DNA of 64,000 nucleotides from Podospora bellae-mahoneyi (GCF_035222275.1 NC_085885.1:1922001-1986000), one strand, 5' to 3'; positions 1 through 12,127 are shown, numbered from the stretch's first letter. The notes: generated from the letters alone by a model not told the origin. Numbers and translations: made by a program.

Positions 1-307
1 CTGCAAGGCCCAACGCGGGTTGGAGGTGGGATGTTGGGTGAGCATTCCTGGACTTGCCCCGCCTCCTTATTCCCAGCAAGGCGGTGAGTCGTCTAGCCAA
101 TCACAGTGCATTATTCATTGCTTGACAGGCAGCTCTCTCAGCCTTGTATATATTGCCCTGATTGTATGTTTGTGTATCTTTCTGGTTCCAAACCCATTTT
201 ATCTCACAATAATAAGTCTACATTATTTTTCGTTACCACTATAACCACACCAAAAGCCCCCCAACACACCTCAGGAGATAAACAAATCCCCCATACACCT
301 ATTAGGC
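1..307. other. Left edge, 3' flank of EXO84
   Basis: No gene is recognised here. The stretch lies downstream of the EXO84 stop codon and would hold its 3' UTR. Short open frames on the plus strand show no family likeness. Confidence 0.5.
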
Positions 308-2485
308 TCAAGACAAGCCCAAGCCAACCGGCCCGTTAGAGCCGCTCTCGGCCCCGGTCTTGACATTCTGTCCGACTAGATTGCGAAAGTCCAGGCCAAC
401 CTCAGACAGCATGTCGGAATGTTCCTTGGCTCGATCCATGCATTGAACCCACACCTCGTCGCCTTCTTCGGTACTGCTGAGCTGCCGAGCAAGGATTCCG
501 TTGAAGGCATCCACTTCCTCCTTGGCCCATTTGACACATGCGCTCATCATGGGAGGCGGGAAACACGCCTGGAAACAGCTGACGGTGTTTCGTATGATGG
601 TGAAATAAACAAATGAGATCTCCCAGATGTACAGATGCAAGTCGCCCTTGAAGATGCATTGTCTGTGTCATGGTTAGCTGCGTAATCCAAACATTTCTCT
701 CCATTAAAATCGACTTACCTAGATCGCTTTTGGATAATGTCACTGCGGGCCTCCAGATACGCCTCTCTGGCACGGTCTTCAAAATCGAGGCGCGTTAACC
801 AAGAAACATTCTGCTTGGTCTTCCGCTGGTGGTGATGCGTGGAAGTGAGCTCACGGGCAATCAAGGCCGCCAGCTTGGCACACCTCTCCTCAACTTTGAA
901 GGTGATAAAGTCATGCGCAATGGCGTTCTTACGTAGACCCAACGCTAAGCTCTTCAACTTTTCGATGCGGGCGACTGCCAGTTCAATCTGCTGGAGAGCG
1001 ATATTGATATCTAGCTCATCCATCTCGCTCTCGACCCAGCGAAGGTTCTGCTGCTTCCCATCGACCTCAATGAGCATATCCTTGATATCGGACAACGTCT
1101 CGAGCAGCTCAGTCTTTTGCAAGAGACCAGGATCGCGCGACGCAAAATAGTTGATGGTCTCCTTGGCCTTGTTGGTGGCTTCTCTTTCAGACTGGAGGTT
1201 CCTGCGCAATTCCTCCACAGTCTTGCGAATGTTGAGAATCAGCGTTCCCTTTTCAGGATCTTCCGGTTTCTCTGTCCGGTAAATAAAAGACTCGTTTCCT
1301 CCACCGCCGCGAACCATGATGGCATCGGCCAACTTGTTCCTACCAGCTGACGAATCGCCTGTCCCAGCCATATCCACCACCTCCACGTCCAACAAATGCG
1401 AGCACCGGTCAGCCACCAGCTTCGTCATTGGACCCCTCCCATCAGCCCCCCCAGGTCCATCCGTTTTCCGCTTCTTGCGAGACGCGATTAGGAGGTGGTC
1501 GTTCAGGAGGAATATTTGCATAGACCGTCTAGACTTGTAGGTCGCATTATCGAGCTCTACCCACGGACCTGCATTTTGAACAACATGACGACCAGGGATG
1601 TTCGGTAGAAATTTCTGAGAGCCTTCTACGTTCTTGTAGAGCGCTTGCATCTGCGCGCTCCAGAGTGCCGTTCGATCAGCGACAGAGCTGCGCTTGTCCC
1701 GCTTGCTGAGCCCTGAAGGTATCTCATTGTTGAAGCTAACGGGTTCGGTACTATTGGAAGCCGAGCGAAGTGCTGTGGTGTTGGTCTTTAACTCCGACAT
1801 CAGGTTCTTGAGAGTGCGCATCTCGCCCTTGAGCTTCTCGGCCTCCTTGCTGATTTTGATGAACTGTGTGCGGTTCTGGTAGACATTTTGTTGCAAGTCA
1901 ATCGAGGCGCGGCTCTTTAGCTGGCGCAAAGCAATCTCATACTCGCGAATCTCGTCCTCGGTGGCTTCACTAAGGATCTCGGCGACATAGTTCTCGGCAA
2001 CAAGGTTCGCATCTCGAAGAGCCCTGACATCGACTTCGGGTGTAGCTCCTACCTTTCGACCGCTCTCACCTCCTCTAGACGGCGGGGGCCGGCGGTCTTG
2101 AGCCTGGGCTTGAACATACTGGTCGAGGTTGCTGAGAGCTGGCATCGGGTTGGCGGTTGGATCGAAATCGGTGGGGAGCTGGTTGAAGCGGGTCGAGTAT
2201 CTCCGTTTTACAAGATCAGACGTCTTTTTTCCAAGCAGGCTGTCAGTCAGGGAGCACAGAAATGTAGTACCAAAGCGGCTGCGAACTCACCTTTCCACTG
2301 CTCTGCGGCGGGGGTCGGGGCCGCGCAGGCGGGGCCTCTTCCGCGATGGACCGGGACCCGGACCTCTGAGAGCTCGCATCATTTTGCTGCAAGATTGGCC
2401 CGGAGATCTTGATGGGGGCTGCCTTGTTCTTCCTCTTTCCGCCGCTTCGCAGCGATATCTTGAGCCTATCCCGATCTTCAGACAT
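308..2485 (-). CDS. exo84: Exocyst complex component EXO84
   Basis: Subunit of the octameric exocyst, which tethers secretory vesicles to the plasma membrane at growing tips. Three exons are inferred: 2485-2291, 2223-719 and 662-308, giving 684 residues, close to the usual length in filamentous ascomycetes. The junction after residue 65 is chosen so that the conserved TSDLVKRRYSTRFNQLP stretch is in frame; the acceptor at 2224 is the less certain one. The second intron (663-718, donor GTAAGT) joins to the conserved block QCIFKGDLHLYIWEISFVYF. A Vps51/Exo84-type coiled-coil region comes first, then a PH-like domain around residues 230-340 (FLLNDHLLIASRKKRK), then the helical C-terminus. TOM20 is divergent to it, with about 0.6 kb between the two start codons. 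Confidence 0.93.
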
Positions 2486-3092
2486 GGTGGGCGATTGGCA
2501 CAACAACAAGGGATAAAAGTACAAGCCAAAGCCAGAAGCCAGAGGGATAAACCGGAGGCAAAGTTAATAGAGAAACGACGCTGTTCTGCTCAACAGAAAC
2601 ACGAGCTTGTGACAAGACAACAAGCGTCAACCTCCTTGGCTACAGGCGCGCAGGCTGTTGTTGATGGCTTCAAATTCACAAGGCCGACTCCCTCCAACCA
2701 CAAGCGACGTTCCCCTGCGTTTCAACCAGTGGAGCTAGATGATGCAGCCGCTTGGACCGTGCGCTTTACATACCTACGCTAGCGTCATCGCCCCGCCTGG
2801 ACTCTCTGGCCCGGGTCCCGTGGACAGAGCTTGGCAGTGAACCTGGATCTCGGCCGGCAAACGGAATGAAAAATTACCAGCGGCACACTGCGAACCTTCA
2901 GCAGACTGCAGCTCAGCTCCCACCTCCCACTTCCCACCACCCATCCAGCCATCCATTTCAAGCTACCATCTAACCCGATCTCTCCCCGCCTTGATCTCGG
3001 TTTCCAGTTGCGCCCCTCGGCCAGAACCTCGCCAGCTCACTATTTATCAACCCGCCTCTACCCCTCACCACAAATAATAAGCCTCTGTTACA
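2486..3092. promoter_or_regulatory. Divergent promoter region of EXO84 and TOM20
   Basis: About 0.6 kb lies between two divergent start codons. It ends in a CT/CA-rich leader before TOM20 (around 2910-3090), typical of fungal transcription start regions. No specific factor site is claimed. Confidence 0.5.
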
Positions 3093-3790
3093 ATGGAGTC
3101 TTCAGCGACAAGACCTGCCGTCATTGCTGTGGCCGCGGTTGCTACTGGTCTCTTGGGTGTGTTCCAGCCCGTCCCAACTTCCCACATCCCATCCCTCCCT
3201 GCACCAGGCCGCAAAAAAAGCTAACTGCCCTCCTCACAGCCTACGCCGTCTACTTCGACTACCGTCGCCGCAGCAGCGCCGAGTTCAGGAGGGAATTGCG
3301 CCGCAACGACCGCCGCCAGGCTCGCAGCGCGAAGGAGCAGGCCCTCATCGATGCCGAGGCCCAGAAGCAAGCCATCTACCTCGCCGTAGACGAAGCCAAG
3401 GCCGAGGGCTTCCCCGACAACTCGGAGGAGAAGGAGGCCTACTTCCTCGAGCAGGTTCAGATCGGTGAGACCCTCGCCGCCGACCCCTCCAAGGCTCTCG
3501 AGGCCGCCCTCGGCTTCTACAAAGCTCTCAAGGTCTACCCCACCCCTGGTGACCTGATCAACATCTACGACAAGACTGTCTCCAAGGTAAGAATGCTCGC
3601 TTTCCAGTCCAACTCTTGACTGTCGTACTGACCCTCGCATTAGCCAATCCTCGATATCCTCGCCGAAATGATCGCCTACGACGGTGCGCTCAAGATTGGC
3701 ACCAACTACACCGGTCCCCCCGGCGTCGACATGGCCGCCCTGATGCGCGAGATGGAGGAGATGGGCGTCAACCCAGCGGACATGGATTAA
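3093..3790 (+). CDS. tom20: Mitochondrial import receptor subunit TOM20
   Basis: Outer-membrane receptor of the TOM complex that recognises mitochondrial presequences. Exons 3093-3156, 3240-3586 and 3644-3790 give 185 residues, near the usual fungal length. An N-terminal membrane anchor (about residues 7-27, [19 protein letters not shown] type) is followed by a basic stretch ([19 protein letters not shown]) and the TPR-like receptor domain with [19 protein letters not shown]. The C-terminus carries the conserved [16 protein letters not shown]. The first intron interrupts the anchor codon GCC in phase 1; the second starts GTAAGA and is in phase 0. The start codon lies in the context TTACAATGG. 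Confidence 0.96.
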
Positions 3791-5052
3791 ACCACTTTTC
3801 TCCGACAACAAAACCAACACGATCTGGAAACGACGATAATGAGCCCAAAAATGGACAAGATGACGACGGCTGGACTAGGATATGGGAGAGCACCTGTCGC
3901 GTCGGGAAGGGAAAGCAAAAAGTCAACCAGGAGAGAAACGGGAGGACCTCGGCACACCGCGATCGAGACAACGGAACTGTCATTTTACGGGCGCGCAAGC
4001 AAGAAACACAGTCAACATAACACTCTACTCGGTGAAAACGGCAATCTCTCTCTGCTCTGATTTTGTTCTTTTCCCATCCAGGCACAGGGGCGGGAGACGG
4101 ATTCGATTTATCCCTTCTTTTTTTTTTTGGTTTAAAAAGGAGAGGGGAGTGTATAAAAGACGCTTGTATATATAGACAAAATATCATGGGATGATGATGA
4201 TGGGTAAGGTAGTGCGGGGCCGGGAGGCAGGGGGGGAAGGGAAGAGGGGCAAACTTGGTTTCATCAATGGGGGGTGTGGGAAACTGGGGGTTGGGGCGGC
4301 AAACCAAAAGAAAAAAGGGAAAGGGGTTTGCTGGGGCGGGAGGGTTTCTGCTTATGATCGGTTCTGTAATGAGATAAACACCACCACACAACACCCAGTG
4401 ATTAAAGTTAAAAAAATAAAAAATTTAGAAAATTGTTGGGGGGAGGGTTGTGTGTGGTACTGTGACACAGGATGGGAGCATGTGATGCTGTCCCGCGGTT
4501 GGTATGTTGGAGATGAGGGGAAGCTGCTTGGGTTTTGTGCTGGTTTATGCCCCTGAGATGAAGAGAGCGGGAGAATGTGAAGCCTCTGGACAAAAGAAGC
4601 ATGGTGCATTTGATTTAGAAGAGACAAGTCTTCTAACACTGTTCATTTGGTTTTCCGCTCGTGTGGGTTTAAAGCAACAAACTCAAGGCGGGTTCTATCG
4701 CACACAGCATGAAGAGACTGTTCAACCAAAACTAATGTTTGCAAACAATCAGCAATCTTGCCATATTCACAAAATCGCTTTCAACAGAGGGAGACATAGG
4801 TATGGTCAAAAAGAATCCGAAGAATGCAAATCACCTCCTTTCACCCTTTGCGATCTTCGCTACGTAGGTAAGTAGGTAGGTAGTCCGTTCACTCACCCAA
4901 CACATCACCAACAAAGAAACCTCAAGTACCAAGTGTATTGTATCACATATGTATCATGAAAATGTCCCACTTTTCCATTTTAGTAGTCCATTCTCTACAT
5001 AATCCCCAAAACGCCTTTTGAATCCCACACTCCATGTCTTCCCTATAAACCC
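3791..5052. other. Intergenic region between convergent TOM20 and TYW1
   Basis: Convergent 3' flanks with no gene recognised. It holds a T run near 4119-4130, a short GAT repeat near 4191 and a short GTAG repeat near 4864-4880. The open frames seen here are G-rich or low in complexity and have no family likeness. Confidence 0.5.
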
Positions 5053-7500
5053 CTATGAAACTTCCACCGGCCTCCCCTTCCTATCAACCCTCTGATCCCT
5101 CGGATCAAACCCTCCCCTCCCCCACGTGGCCCACTCCGGCGTCTCAGGCCCCATATACTCCTCCGGCGTAAACTCCCCATCCGGCCCCCTCTCCTCCAGC
5201 AGCTCAAAAAACCTCTCGTAATCAATCCTAGTATACCACTTCCCCTCCTTGTGAAACCTGTCACTCGCCAGCAAGATGCAGCAACTGTGCGCATGCTCCG
5301 CCGCAATCCCATAATTCAGCCCCCTCTTCTTCAGCGCCTTTTCTAGCGCCACCACAAAGTCACACACCTCGTTGTAGAAGGGCACATTTTGCATCGTCAG
5401 ACCTGCCGAGGACGAGGTGGATGTTCCGCAGTAGGTGACACCCTTGATTTCGACAAAGCAAGGGAGTCCCTTCTGGACTAGGTCAGCGTAGCCTTCCACT
5501 TCGTCTTCGAGGTTAAAGTCCTTGACGAGGGTGAGGCGGAATACCGTCCGTTGTTGGAAGCGGCGTTCGCGGAGGATGTCGAGGCAGCGGTTGAATCGCT
5601 CCCAGAAGTCGCGGTGGAGGGGTCTGTCGATGCGGCGGAGGGATTCCTTGTTTGAGGCGTCAATGCTGACATACAACTGGGTGACGTGTTGGAGGGCGGC
5701 GAGTTGATCGGGGTGCTGGGCGTTGCACACAAGGAAGGAGGAGATGCGCTCCTTGTGGAGCATACTGAGGAACTCGTTGATGTGAGGGTAGAAGATGGGC
5801 TCGCCGACTAGTGACAAGGCGCAATGGCGGATGCGCATGGCCTCAGCGAAGCGCTCTGCTCGTACTCCAGGGACGCCGCGCATCATTTTGATCTTCTTGT
5901 AGTGATTCTCCTTCACACCGTTGAAGATGAGATCTGGGGGATCCACGACCCAGCGCCAGTTGGTGCCGACGGGATTTGTGCCGTGGCGCCAGCAGAAGAC
6001 GCACTTGTTGGAGCAGGAGAGCGATGGTGTGGTTTCCATGCACTGGTGAGAGTTGATGCCGTAGAAGGAATACTTGTAGCAGGAGCCACGGCCGCGCAGG
6101 GCAGACTTTGTCCAGCGGCAGATCTTGACACCCGAGTGAGAGCCGACGATGGCGTAGCCTTGCTTCGTTAAGGAGTTATATGTGGGTGAACCCGTCGGTA
6201 CCATTTCCTTGATGACGGCCGGGGCAGCAGCCTTCCTTTTTGGCTTGCCTTCGGTTGTGAAATCGACCGCGATCGGCCCAGGCGACTTCTTCCCAGTATT
6301 GCCGCTCGCCGCCATAATCTGCCCAAGATCCTCCAGATCTCCCAAATCCCCCGAGCTCTTGGACTTTCCATTTTGCTCAGCGCCGTCATCATACACCTCT
6401 CCATCATCATCAAGTTCCTCATCATCACTCTCAATCGGATCACCAGAACCAGGAACACCCTCCCCTAGCCCACCATTCTGCTCAATCTGACCCAACACAT
6501 CTACCAACCCACTCTTCCACTCCGCCAATCTCTCCTTCCCGTCCCTCTTCCAATCACCCATCCCCAGCGGATACGCCCTCTTCCTCCCACTCAACTTCGC
6601 CATCCACTTATCCACCTCCTTCGCCTGGAAACAATACCCCTCCTCCTCGGTCGGCCACCCCTCCCTATCCCCAAACCCAAACACCGAATACCCCAATATC
6701 GGCGCCAACGGCGAAGTATCAATCCGGAAGTCGTGGTGTGTTTCCTGAAGGTGCTCCAAGAAGGTATCGTTGATACTATCAATATTAAAACTCGGCAGCA
6801 GGATCAAATAAAAGTAATCCACCTTCTCCTCCCCCTCGGTCTTTGGCGGACTGATGAAATACTCATCATAGTCCACCTCCGAGAGATCCAACACCTGCGG
6901 CGGCAAGAATGTCGTTTGCTCCCCTTTTGCCTTTGTCAAAGCCTCCTCAAACGCCCCCGCGAACTGCTTCGCGATCTTCTCGGTGCTCCCCGTCAAACAA
7001 GAGAAAAAGACCAAAACTTGAATCTTCCTCGCTTCTCCCCCTTCCTTCTTCACCCGTTTACTCGTATCACCCTTTATCCTCCTCGGCCCGGCGCTCTTCT
7101 TCTTTACTCCCTCTTTCTTCTCATCATCACCCGACGAACCCTCCGAGCCGGAAACTTTCTTCACCACCACCTTGTCAAGTTTCTCTGTTGTCGTCGTCGC
7201 CGTTTTCTTCTCGTCCGTATTCAACGCCCTAGGCAAAGCCACCAATTTCTGTTGCTCTGATTGCGCGTCGTTCAACCGGAGGTAAAATCTCAAAAAAGTA
7301 AGGATAAACGCCGTCGAAAGCAAAATAGGGATGCGGTGTTCGTGCCAGAGATCTATAGCATCTACAATATGAGGGGAACACAACATATTAGCCCACCATA
7401 CAAAGCGAATGGGACCTAGGGTGGGGGAACAAAACTCACAGTCCATCACCCTGCCCATGATGGCGGGGCTGAACCCTTCCCAGTCATTGGGGAAGACCAT
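5053..7500 (-). CDS. tyw1: tRNA 4-demethylwyosine synthase TYW1
   Basis: Radical-SAM enzyme of wybutosine synthesis. It condenses N1-methylguanosine-37 of tRNA-Phe with pyruvate carbons to form the tricyclic 4-demethylwyosine. Exons 7500-7440 and 7361-5053 give 789 residues. The 78-nt intron (donor GTGAGT, acceptor TTGTAG) is itself open and would add spurious residues if read through. Order of parts: a short N-terminus, one membrane-like helix near residues 28-45 (PILLSTAFILTFLRFYL), a flavodoxin domain (VFFSCLTGSTEKIAKQ), an acidic linker, then the radical-SAM core with CX3CX2C-type cysteines in SLSCSNKCVFCWRHGTNPVG (about residues 458-474). The C-terminal half is highly conserved, ending near GPETPEWATWG. 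The N-terminal anchor suggests ER-membrane association, as expected for fungal TYW1. Confidence 0.95.
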   Translation of the reverse strand: MVFPNDWEGFSPAIMGRVMDCEFCSPTLGPIRFVWWANMLCSPHIVDAIDLWHEHRIPILLSTAFILTFLRFYLRLNDAQSEQQKLVALPRALNTDEKKTATTTTEKLDKVVVKKVSGSEGSSGDDEKKEGVKKKSAGPRRIKGDTSKRVKKEGGEARKIQVLVFFSCLTGSTEKIAKQFAGAFEEALTKAKGEQTTFLPPQVLDLSEVDYDEYFISPPKTEGEEKVDYFYLILLPSFNIDSINDTFLEHLQETHHDFRIDTSPLAPILGYSVFGFGDREGWPTEEEGYCFQAKEVDKWMAKLSGRKRAYPLGMGDWKRDGKERLAEWKSGLVDVLGQIEQNGGLGEGVPGSGDPIESDDEELDDDGEVYDDGAEQNGKSKSSGDLGDLEDLGQIMAASGNTGKKSPGPIAVDFTTEGKPKRKAAAPAVIKEMVPTGSPTYNSLTKQGYAIVGSHSGVKICRWTKSALRGRGSCYKYSFYGINSHQCMETTPSLSCSNKCVFCWRHGTNPVGTNWRWVVDPPDLIFNGVKENHYKKIKMMRGVPGVRAERFAEAMRIRHCALSLVGEPIFYPHINEFLSMLHKERISSFLVCNAQHPDQLAALQHVTQLYVSIDASNKESLRRIDRPLHRDFWERFNRCLDILRERRFQQRTVFRLTLVKDFNLEDEVEGYADLVQKGLPCFVEIKGVTYCGTSTSSSAGLTMQNVPFYNEVCDFVVALEKALKKRGLNYGIAAEHAHSCCILLASDRFHKEGKWYTRIDYERFFELLEERGPDGEFTPEEYMGPETPEWATWGRGGFDPRDQRVDRKGRPVEVS

Positions 7501-7947
7501 TGCCGGCGGCTTTGATTGATTTGCTGCTGCCCCAGCGCGATGTTGTACCACGTTCCCTTCTCGAGATGTATATGCAGGTCGGGTGTGAAAAGCTCCTACT
7601 CTGCTGCTACGACACAAAAGGGCGGTTGTCGCAAGCGAAAAAAAAAAGATTTGAATTGGGGTTGTCTGGATTGATTCTCGCCCGCCTCCCTGCACGCCAA
7701 AAACTGGTGCCCCGCACTAAACGTCGGATTAAGCTTCCTTTCCCTTATCGTTAGGCCCCTGTAAGCAGAAAGCCCCGCTAATAACCGCTGGGCGCCGGTT
7801 GACGGTGTGGTGATCCAATGGGAGTTGGAGTGCTGAGCATCTCAAGACAACATCAGGTTGAGACAATCCAGAGTTCTGTATACATATAAAATCTACATGT
7901 TTTGTATCTCTTCGCCAGAATGGGTATCACATCAACCAACACCCCCT
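7501..7947. other. Intergenic, upstream of TYW1
   Basis: This should contain the TYW1 promoter and the 3' UTR of the next minus-strand gene. An A run lies at about 7639-7649. No other element is recognised. Confidence 0.4.
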
Positions 7948-9150
7948 TCACCTCTCTTCCTCCACAACTAAATCCTGTAACACATCCTCATCCTCCTCCT
8001 CATCATCCTCACTCTTCCTCCTCCTCCCCTCAACCCCATCATCCTGCGTCGCCAGTGACATCCTATCCACACTTACACCATCACTCATCACTGCTTCCTT
8101 GACCCCCTCATCCTTGCTCCCAATAATGACATTCCCCGCCACAAGCATCGCAGCCCCCATCCACCACAATGGCGGGAGCGCCTCAGAGAAAATGGCAAGG
8201 CCGAGGATGGCGGTGATGAAGAAGTTGCAGGAGGTGTTCATGATTGAGACTTGAGTCGTAGAGTTACCCTTTGAGAGGGCTTTTGTAAAGAGGGTCCACA
8301 TCTAGGCAAGAGTTAGTGCGACTTGAAAGTGAGGGTGTTGCAAGTGGGAGGGGGGTGAGGGGTGGGGGTTGGTGAAGAGGCACAATTGGTATTATTCGCA
8401 GCCTCGTAGGGCTGGACCACTCAGCTGAGGTGGTGGATGCATGGATTTGCACGCCATTGACGCAATCTGCAAGGGGACGAGAAGAGGGGAGGGGGGGGGG
8501 GTATGCAAGCATCAGGCCATTTGGAACACATAAGTGAAAACGGTACTTACGATGCCGTTGAAGACGAGATTGAGGGAGAAGAAGGACTGTTGAAGATGTC
8601 AGATACATAGCTACATGGCTTGATTCATAAAATGGAGTGAACTTACACCTCTCACACCAACCTCAACAATTCCCTCAGCCTTCTCCAGGCCAACAAGGCG
8701 CGCAATCCACATCGACAGTGTAGTCGTCAACTCAGTCGTAGTCCTGCAGAGATTAACATCGTCATCAGTTTGAGCCCCAGACACACACTCGACATGACAA
8801 AGAATCACTCACAACTTGGCAAAAACACCATTAAAAGCAGCACAAGCCCCGCTAGCAAGCGCATAAACAATCCACTCGTTCCTCTTCGTCCAGCTCACCG
8901 TCGATGATGGCACACCACCCCCATCAACGGCTGTACCCTCCGGAAGGAGCGGACGCTCCTCATCTGATAGCCGGCTCATACCACGCTTGTCCTTCTCATC
9001 CTCTGCAACCGTTGGCTGATTTGGCGGGGCTCTCTTTTTGAGAGATGTTACTTTCGTATCCGATGAAGAAGTCACAGCCGAGGAGGTGGTTGTTGTATTA
9101 TCCAACCCAGAAGCAAGCCTGCGCTGCGCCTGTTGTCTTGTCATTGGCAT
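7948..9150 (-). CDS. TMEM42/EamA-like multi-pass membrane protein
   Basis: Predicted small drug/metabolite-transporter-fold protein; its substrate is unknown. Exons 9150-8813, 8743-8647, 8586-8551 and 8301-7948 give 274 residues. All donors are GTGAGT or GTAAGT and phases agree. The N-terminal 80 residues are polar and probably cytosolic (DEERPLLPEG motif). The hydrophobic segments follow: NEWIVYALASGACAAFNGVFAKL, SFFSLNLVFNGIMWTLFTKAL, SIMNTSCNFFITAILGLAIF and ALPPLWWMGAAMLVAGNVIIG. The C-terminus is acidic (SEDDEEEDEDVLQDLVVEEE). The last intron (8302-8550, 249 nt) is unusually long for this window and carries a G run near 8487-8500. An ATG at 9198 in the same frame is a possible alternative start. 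The TMEM42-like call rests on the order of segments and the VFNGIMWTLFTKAL and EALPPLWW-type blocks. Confidence 0.75.
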
Positions 9151-10110
9151 TGTTTGAGTCGTCGTGGTGTGGGGACAGACGCGGGCCGCGCTGAACAAGG
9201 AAGGCCGACTGGCTGGCTTTAAAGAGCAATTGATCCCCGTCCGTTATCGAATGGGGGTAGCGGATGGCCCGGAACAAAAAGGCCTGCGGTTTGGGGACGC
9301 ACAGAAGTCCTCGGTTCCTGTTTTGTGCCGTTTCCAAGGATGTGGGATGGAGGTCTTGGCTGAGGTTCGTTGTTCACGAAAACGGTGTCCCACTGTTGGT
9401 TTTGGAAGTGGTTGTCTAAGTTCGAGTCATGCAAATCCGAGACTTGGAAGCGGTGATAGGTGAGATGATAATTGCTTGATAAGTTCTCAATTGCACTTCT
9501 GAGATGCTGTCCTCACGAAGAAAGTTTAAGATGAGTGTGTTTCTTGTTGGATTGATGTCAACTCTGGCCCCTGTAGTGGTGCACGTGCCACTAGAGAACA
9601 GGGGAGCCTTTTCAGTGTGATGATACCTTCATTTGCAAACTGTTTTACTTAGATACTTGATAGTCTCTTTGCCCGCTTTTGAGCAAGTTCAGAAACTTCA
9701 TGTCGTATATATTCAACATATATGGCCATTCCATATCAATCAAGGTGGTGGGCAAGACACGACTGCAGATTGGCTCAGTTCATCATCACAGATTCCCAGG
9801 CCATCCGGCCGAGACACATGAGAACAAACGATATGTGATATGAGGGCCTCTTCAGTCCCATGTCTGTTCATCCCAATGATTTTTTGCTCAAGTCTCGACG
9901 ACTGGTGAGCTGCTGTATAAATAAAAATCTCTGCTGGTGTGTAAACTCAAAGCAAACCGCATATGAAAACCTCTAGGTTGACCATAAACGCCTATAAACC
10001 GCCCATACTATGCCCATATGCCTCGAAAACAAATGCCCAACTCCAGCTTGCCATTGCAAAAAAGAAAGTCCATGATGTGACAAAAGCTCAGGTCGCTTGG
10101 CGAACGGCGC
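9151..10110. other. Intergenic region, no gene seen
   Basis: About 1 kb between two genes on the minus strand: the promoter of the membrane-protein gene and the 3' flank of TOA2. Several short open frames show no conserved pattern and no RNA gene is recognised. Confidence 0.45.
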
Positions 10111-10818
10111 TTACTTGTCGTCGTTGCGCTTCGCGCTGCAGCTCACAATCTTCACCTTGTCGGCGACGACCGATCCTTGGTTTCCGTCCATCTTGAAGGT
10201 GACATTGCGGATCAAGAAGGTCCAGACTTCATCACAGAAGCGATATGTGTCGAGGGAGCCCTGTAACGTGAGAGGAGTGTAACCTCGTTGTTAGCCTTGC
10301 ATGTTCTTACCACTCGCCGTGAGAGGGCAGGCAAAGAAGGGTTGTGTGTATGCAAGGGTTATAGATGGGTGTTCGTGTACAACGTCCCTCAGGTTAGGAA
10401 TGTGGAAAGAAGATGGTATTCACCTTGAAAGTCAAGCGCTGCTTGACCTTTTCTTGCAGCGTCTCGGCAACAACACGATCGAACTGAGTCAGCACCTTCA
10501 TGGCGAGCTGAGGAGCGATACTTTCATCGCCAATCAGTTCGTCGAGGGCATCCGTCAGCGTCAAGCCGAGACTGTATCCCGACAGGGAATGTCAGCAACT
10601 CGACTTCCTGAATTTACGATATGGAGATGAAGAATGGATCTGTGTTGGAAAGAAGTGGGCAGCAGTGAAACGGCTTGTTTTGCTCTGCTATGCTGCCTTG
10701 GGGTGCGCCACCGCATCCGCGGATGGGGCTCGCGCAGCCATCAAGAGGGCGGATTCGTGCAAGTAAATATGTACCTTCCATGACGATACAAATCGTAAAA
10801 GCCGGTGTTCGCCGCCAT
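10111..10818 (-). CDS. toa2: Transcription initiation factor IIA small subunit (TOA2)
   Basis: Gamma subunit of TFIIA, which stabilises TBP on the TATA box during RNA polymerase II initiation. The gene is made of short exons (10818-10775, 10571-10424 and 10260-10111), so no single open frame reveals it. Joined they encode 113 residues, the usual size. The N-terminal helical part includes [14 protein letters not shown] and [19 protein letters not shown]. The C-terminal beta part includes [20 protein letters not shown] and [14 protein letters not shown]. Phases agree: exon 1 ends in AG of an AGT serine codon, and exon 2 ends after LTFK. The first intron is 203 nt, long for this genome. VMA16 is divergent, with about 390 bp between the two start codons. 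Confidence 0.95.
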
Positions 10819-11208
10819 CGTGTCTGTATCTTATGTCTAGTGCGTTTTTCTTGATACCGCAGGGTCTGATGGCGTGGTTGTTTGATGAAAAGTTCAAAAG
10901 TTTGGGTGGTTTAAATACTTCTGGGGAAAATGAGGGCTGAGAAAGCTGGAAGCAGGCGAAGCTGTCTGAGTCACGTGCCAAGGGATCCACTTGTCTCCAA
11001 CGTAGCAGCTGCGGGCTTGGCAGTTGGCGGCGCTGTGGACTGGCTCATTGGACATCTGTGTTTTGGGGAACCTGGAAGCAACGCAACGCATCAAAGCCGA
11101 TGAACGAACTGTCGAAGCTCTGGAAAGGGACCTGACGACCGCCTCCTTTTCGATCGACAAGCATCGACCACGAACCCGAACAACGGTGCAATCAATACAT
11201 CAGTCAGG
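10819..11208. promoter_or_regulatory. Divergent promoter of TOA2 and VMA16
   Basis: A 390-bp region between two divergent start codons must serve both genes. No individual site is identified with confidence. Confidence 0.5.
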
Positions 11209-12127
11209 ATGAGCTTAACGTACGGGGTTGCGGGGATAACAACCCTCCTGACAGTGGTGGGAGCTTGTGAGTTGCCTACACCAGCGCAGCAGCATGCATG
11301 GCGAGATGGCCATCATGAAGAGCTTCCTTTGCTAACCACATTGACTGCGCCAGACATGCTTTTTACTGGAAACGGTGAAGCATTCAATGTACGATTACAT
11401 CCGTCCATCCATTCGATCTGTTCCTATCAGCGCAAGCCATCATTACGCGGTCTCGACAGCATGCTTACGACGAATCGCTTGTTCTAGGTCGGCGCCTTTC
11501 TCGAATCCGTTTCTCCATACGCGTGGGCAGACACAGGCATTGCCCTCTGTATCGGCCTTTCAGTAGTAGGAGCAGCATGGTATGGACCAACCCCTATCGT
11601 TCTGGGTAGAGCAACAGCATAATAACATGGTGATGCAAACTACAGGGGTATCTTTATCACCGGTTCCTCCATCTTGGGTGGCGGTGTCAAGGCCCCCCGA
11701 ATCCGAACCAAGAACTTGATCTCGATTATCTTCTGTGAGGTCGTCGCCATTTACGGCGTCATTATGGCCATCGTCTTCTCCGCCAAGCTCGCCCCCGTCG
11801 AGGGCGCGGATGTATACTCTGGCAGCACCTACTTTACAGGTTATGCGCTCTTCTGGGCTGGTCTGACTGTCGGCATGTGCAACCTTGTTTGCGGTGTTGC
11901 TGTTGGTATCAACGGTAGCGGTGCTGCTCTTGCCGATGCTGCCGATCCTACTCTGTATGTGCGCCCGCGATCAACAACATGATCAAGGTACGGCTACTGA
12001 CATCATATGCCACAGCTTCGTCAAGATCCTCGTCATCGAGATTTTCAGCTCCGTTCTTGGACTCTTCGGGCTCATCATTGGACTTCTCGTTGCCGGTAAG
12101 GCTGAGGATTTCGGAATGCACTCCTGA
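11209..12127 (+). CDS. vma16: V-type ATPase proteolipid subunit c'' (VMA16)
   Basis: Proton-carrying subunit of the Vo ring of the vacuolar ATPase. Exons 11209-11266, 11354-11388, 11488-11579, 11646-11954 and 12016-12127 give 201 residues, close to fungal c'' proteins. The reading frame is restored at every junction; each intron is short with a GT donor and CAG, TAG or CCAG acceptor. Five hydrophobic segments are visible, with the conserved helix [20 protein letters not shown] carrying the likely proton-binding glutamate (about residue 93). Other conserved blocks are [17 protein letters not shown] and [20 protein letters not shown]. The second exon is only 35 nt. Confidence 0.95.

Noticed and set aside
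7362-7439. Longer TYW1 N-terminus read through to 7695
   Set aside because: The 78-nt segment has a strong GTGAGT donor and TAG acceptor, and the ATG at 7500 gives a sensible start.
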